From positions 1 to 8,518 of the forward strand of contig JAISPE010000357.1 of the NCBI GenBank assembly GCA_031275145.1: a DNA stretch of 8,518 nt. Direction: 5' to 3'. Origin of the DNA: Prevotellaceae bacterium (GTDB taxonomy: Bacteria; Bacteroidota; Bacteroidia; Bacteroidales; UBA932). The notes beneath the pieces are model-generated. The model saw nothing but the letters and a program-made list of their open reading frames with translations. It made no database searches and was not told where the DNA came from. Shown one piece after another: positions 7,357 through 8,518 of the stretch (its first letter is position 1; every line of letters starts with the position of its first letter). The position numbers and the translations under genes are program-made.

Positions 7357-7441
7357 ATGCTTTCTTTGAAATCTCGTATACCGAATGTGCCGGATAAATG
7401 CAAATACCGTGTTTTTTACTCTGTTACCGTTTCTTTTTTTG

Positions 7442-7558
7442 ACAGAATTTTTAATTCGACGAAGTCAATTTTCAGAATTTACGTTGAAAACCCTAACAGG
7501 GTTTCCAACCCTGTTAGGGTTCCCGGAAAAATTGACTTCGTCGAACTAAAGTTTCTGT
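7442..7558. repeat. Long imperfect inverted repeat upstream of ftsX
   Basis: The left arm TTCGACGAAGTCAATTTT (7455-7472) is perfectly complementary over 18 bp to the right arm at 7528-7545. The pairing continues outward with three mismatches through CAGAA...TTTA (7443-7454) and its partner (7546-7557). The arms enclose a second, shorter hairpin. The whole forms a stem-loop of about 117 nt in either transcript. It has no transposase and no clear target-site duplication. It may be a non-autonomous repeat element, or the 3' end structure of the transcript of the upstream gene. No T run follows it on the minus strand, so it is not a standard intrinsic terminator. Confidence 0.8.
7489..7521. repeat. 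Inner perfect hairpin, 15-bp stem and 3-nt loop
   Basis: AACCCTAACAGGGTT (7489-7503) is followed by TCC and then by its exact reverse complement AACCCTGTTAGGGTT (7507-7521). Each arm is itself a small palindrome (AACCCT / AGGGTT around AAC or GTT), so the element can fold as one long stem or as two 6-bp hairpins, as REP-type elements do. From memory, closely similar AACCCTAACAGGGTT pairs recur between genes in other Bacteroidota; I could not check this. Confidence 0.85.
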
Positions 7559-7565
7559 TAATTTT

Positions 7566-7604
7566 GCAAATTTTGTTAATTATGTCAAAAAAAGCAAATT
7601 TTGT
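7566..7604. repeat. Short direct repeat GCAAATTTTGT
   Basis: The 11-mer GCAAATTTTGT occurs at 7566-7576 and again at 7594-7604, 28 bp apart, in the A/T-rich end of the intergenic region before the stop of the upstream gene. It may be an operator pair or chance in A/T-rich sequence. Confidence 0.4.
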
Positions 7605-7621
7605 CGCATGCTGTTTCTTAA

Positions 7622-8068
7622 TTATTTCTTCTTCAAAACCCTCGGATCGTGCAACAGATATGCGTATTTACCTTCTCCCCTGTTTGCGAGTTTCCGTATT
7701 TCCGTTTCCATATTTGTTTGCCAGTCGTAATTTATCAGAGTTTCGCTGCCGTCAGCTTCGGCTCTGATAATGTCCGAAGGCGAGATACACCGTTTATCTT
7801 TATAATATACAGGCTTTCCCGATAGGAAAGTGGTGATGTAAAATTCTTCAAGTTTATATTGTTGAATTGTTTCGGAATCTTTTAAAGATATTTCGGAATC
7901 GAAAGACTGCGATTTCATCTCACGCATCTTTTCCGATTCTGTAAGTTCATCCATTATTTTGTCTATCAGGCTTCCCGACTTTATCGAAGGCCTTATATGT
8001 TCAAAATCTTCAATCGGGATAAATATCCCCGTGTTTTTCTTATCTTTATTAACAACAATTTTTATCAT
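7622..8068 (-). CDS. Uncharacterised soluble protein, about 148 residues
   Basis: I do not recognise the family. The protein is soluble and charged, with no signal peptide or membrane segment. The N-terminal part (MIKIVVNKDKK, then TGIFIPIEDFEHI) looks like a short beta-hairpin leading into a helix. A charged helical stretch follows (SLIDKIMDELTESEKMREMKSQ, residues 33-54). The second half contains YYKDKRCISPSDIIRAEADG and ends in KYAYLLHDPRVLKKK. The frame is open from an earlier ATG at 8149 (175 residues), and another ATG is at 8110. I prefer 8068 because an exact -7 promoter box lies at 8098-8105, inside the longer version, which would give a leader of about 25 nt. The small size and hairpin-helix start are loosely reminiscent of antitoxins, but no toxin partner is present and I assign no function. 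Confidence 0.7.
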   Translation of the reverse strand: MIKIVVNKDKKNTGIFIPIEDFEHIRPSIKSGSLIDKIMDELTESEKMREMKSQSFDSEISLKDSETIQQYKLEEFYITTFLSGKPVYYKDKRCISPSDIIRAEADGSETLINYDWQTNMETEIRKLANRGEGKYAYLLHDPRVLKKK

Positions 8069-8097
8069 ATCAATATAACTTCTGTCAATAACGGGGA

Positions 8098-8105
8098 CAA
8101 ATGTA
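8098..8105 (-). promoter_or_regulatory. Bacteroidota -7 promoter box for the uncharacterised gene
   Basis: On the minus strand TACATTTG matches TAnnTTTG exactly. Transcription would begin near 8092, upstream of the ATG at 8068 and downstream of the ATGs at 8149 and 8110. No TTTG is seen at the -33 distance. This box is the main reason for choosing the shorter protein. Confidence 0.45.
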
Positions 8106-8149
8106 CGCATAATTTCGTAACAGTATACCGTTTTATCATATATTAACAT

Positions 8150-8235
8150 TATTTAACTGAAATTTCTCATGGACAGAAGCAGTGGCGATCGCTGTTCCGC
8201 AGGTAGCTGATGTCGCTGATCTGTTTTTTGAATGG
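8150..8235. other. Intergenic stretch without a recognised feature
   Basis: No gene is supported here. An open plus-strand frame begins at 8182, but it runs straight into the 22-bp repeat array and becomes a 22-residue peptide repeat, which marks it as a by-product of the array. A single GCGATCGC octamer occurs near 8187-8194 and appears incidental. Confidence 0.6.
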
Positions 8236-8466
8236 TTTCGGTCTCCATTATCCCGGTTTGTCAAGATGACCGTCTCAATTTGTCAAGATAACCGTCTCGG
8301 TTTGTCAGGATTACCGCCTCAGTTTGTCAAGCTCTTCATCTCGGTTTGTCAAGCTCTTCATCTCAGTTTGTCGAGCTCTTCATCTCAGTTTGTCAAGCTC
8401 TTCATCTCAGTTTGTCGAGCTCTTCATCTCAGTTTGTCGAGCTCTTCATCTCGAGTTGTCGAGATG
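8236..8466. repeat. 22-bp tandem repeat array, ten units plus a degenerate one
   Basis: TTTGTC recurs at 8257, 8279, 8301, 8323, 8345, 8367, 8389, 8411 and 8433, with a variant GTTGTC at 8455, always exactly 22 bp apart. A degenerate unit may start at 8236. The conserved part of each unit is CTC(A/G)GTTTGTC(A/G)AG. The remaining 8 bp differ between the first units (ATGACCGT, ATAACCGT, ATTACCGC) and the later six, which all read CTCTTCAT. Because 22 is not a multiple of 3, the array shifts frame with each unit and is unlikely to be coding. There are no unique spacers, so it is not a CRISPR array. It resembles a minisatellite. Confidence 0.9.
8447..8466. repeat. 8-bp inverted repeat at the junction of the two repeat arrays
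   Basis: CATCTCGA (8447-8454), GTTG, TCGAGATG (8459-8466) is a perfect hairpin. It sits exactly where units ending in CATCTC give way to units beginning with GAGATG, so it marks a change in orientation of the repeat. Confidence 0.75.
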
Positions 8467-8518
8467 CGGCACAACGACGGATCGAGATGCAGCACGACGA
8501 CAGATTGAGATGCGGCAC
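8461..8518. repeat. 23-bp repeats in the opposite orientation, cut by the window edge
   Basis: GAGATGC starts at 8461, 8484 and 8507, a 23-bp period. The two full units read GAGATGCGGCAC or GAGATGCAGCAC, followed by (A/G)ACGAC(A/G)GAT(C/T). Compared with the reverse complement of the 22-bp unit (GAGATG, eight variable bases, CGACAAACT), they share the GAGATG head and a CGAC(A/G)(A/G)A tail, so they appear to be inverted members of the same family. The third unit is cut off at 8518. Confidence 0.75.

Noticed and set aside
7559..7566. Plus-strand -7 box TAATTTTG
   Set aside because: It matches TAnnTTTG, but no plus-strand gene follows and the region is A/T-rich, so a chance match is likely.
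8187..8194. GCGATCGC as a highly iterated palindrome
   Set aside because: Only one copy was seen, and the motif is characteristic of cyanobacteria, which does not fit the rest of the window.
8182..8508. Plus-strand open frame of 108 codons with a 22-residue internal repeat
   Set aside because: It is produced by a 22-bp non-triplet repeat with no stop codons in any plus frame of its regular units. Its amino-acid repeat is three frame-shifted copies of the DNA unit, which is not evidence of a protein.
8236..8518. CRISPR array
   Set aside because: The period is only 22-23 bp and the units are contiguous, with no unique spacers of 25-40 bp. No cas gene is nearby.

Overview
The window looks like a chromosomal piece of a Bacteroidota genome, probably Bacteroidales. 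The evidence is an ftsX / DUF3098 / uppP cluster of the kind seen in that phylum, an outer-membrane beta-barrel receptor with a carboxypeptidase-regulatory-like N-terminal domain, two exact matches to the Bacteroidota -7 promoter box (TAnnTTTG), and an almost complete lack of Shine-Dalgarno sequences. No species can be named. Every convincing gene is on the minus strand, so the functional order runs from high to low coordinates.

Right end (about 8150-8518): no gene. This stretch holds a 22-bp tandem repeat array that runs into related 23-bp repeats in the opposite orientation, with an 8-bp inverted repeat at the junction. The array reaches the window edge and may continue. Next comes an uncharacterised soluble protein of about 148 residues (7622-8068) with its own -7 box, then a 295-bp intergenic region holding a nested inverted repeat of about 117 bp and the ftsX promoter.

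Centre (4845-7326): a tightly packed run of ftsX (divisome ABC-transporter-like membrane subunit), a DUF3098 two-helix membrane protein, uppP (undecaprenyl-diphosphate phosphatase) and dtd (D-aminoacyl-tRNA deacylase). The gaps are 19, 42 and 3 nt, which fits one transcript from the ftsX promoter. The run joins cell division, recycling of the envelope lipid carrier and removal of D-amino acids from tRNA.

Left of centre (2368-4743): trpG, trpD and trpC, three tryptophan-biosynthesis genes spaced 7 nt apart and then overlapping by 1 nt. They are separated from dtd by 101 bp that carry a 7-bp tandem repeat and a weak possible terminator. trpE, trpF, trpB and trpA are not in the window, so the pathway must be completed elsewhere or is incomplete.

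Left end (16-2339): one outer-membrane receptor-like gene split into two reading frames at a run of eight A residues. The N-terminal part holds the signal peptide, regulatory-like domain and plug; the C-terminal part holds the barrel. A -1 shift in the A run rebuilds an uninterrupted protein of about 774 residues. A homopolymer indel (real or a sequencing error) is the simplest reading, but the site also has the form of a ribosomal slippery heptamer.

No mobile-element gene, tRNA, rRNA or CRISPR array was recognised. The most notable material is non-coding: three separate repeat structures and the frameshift site.
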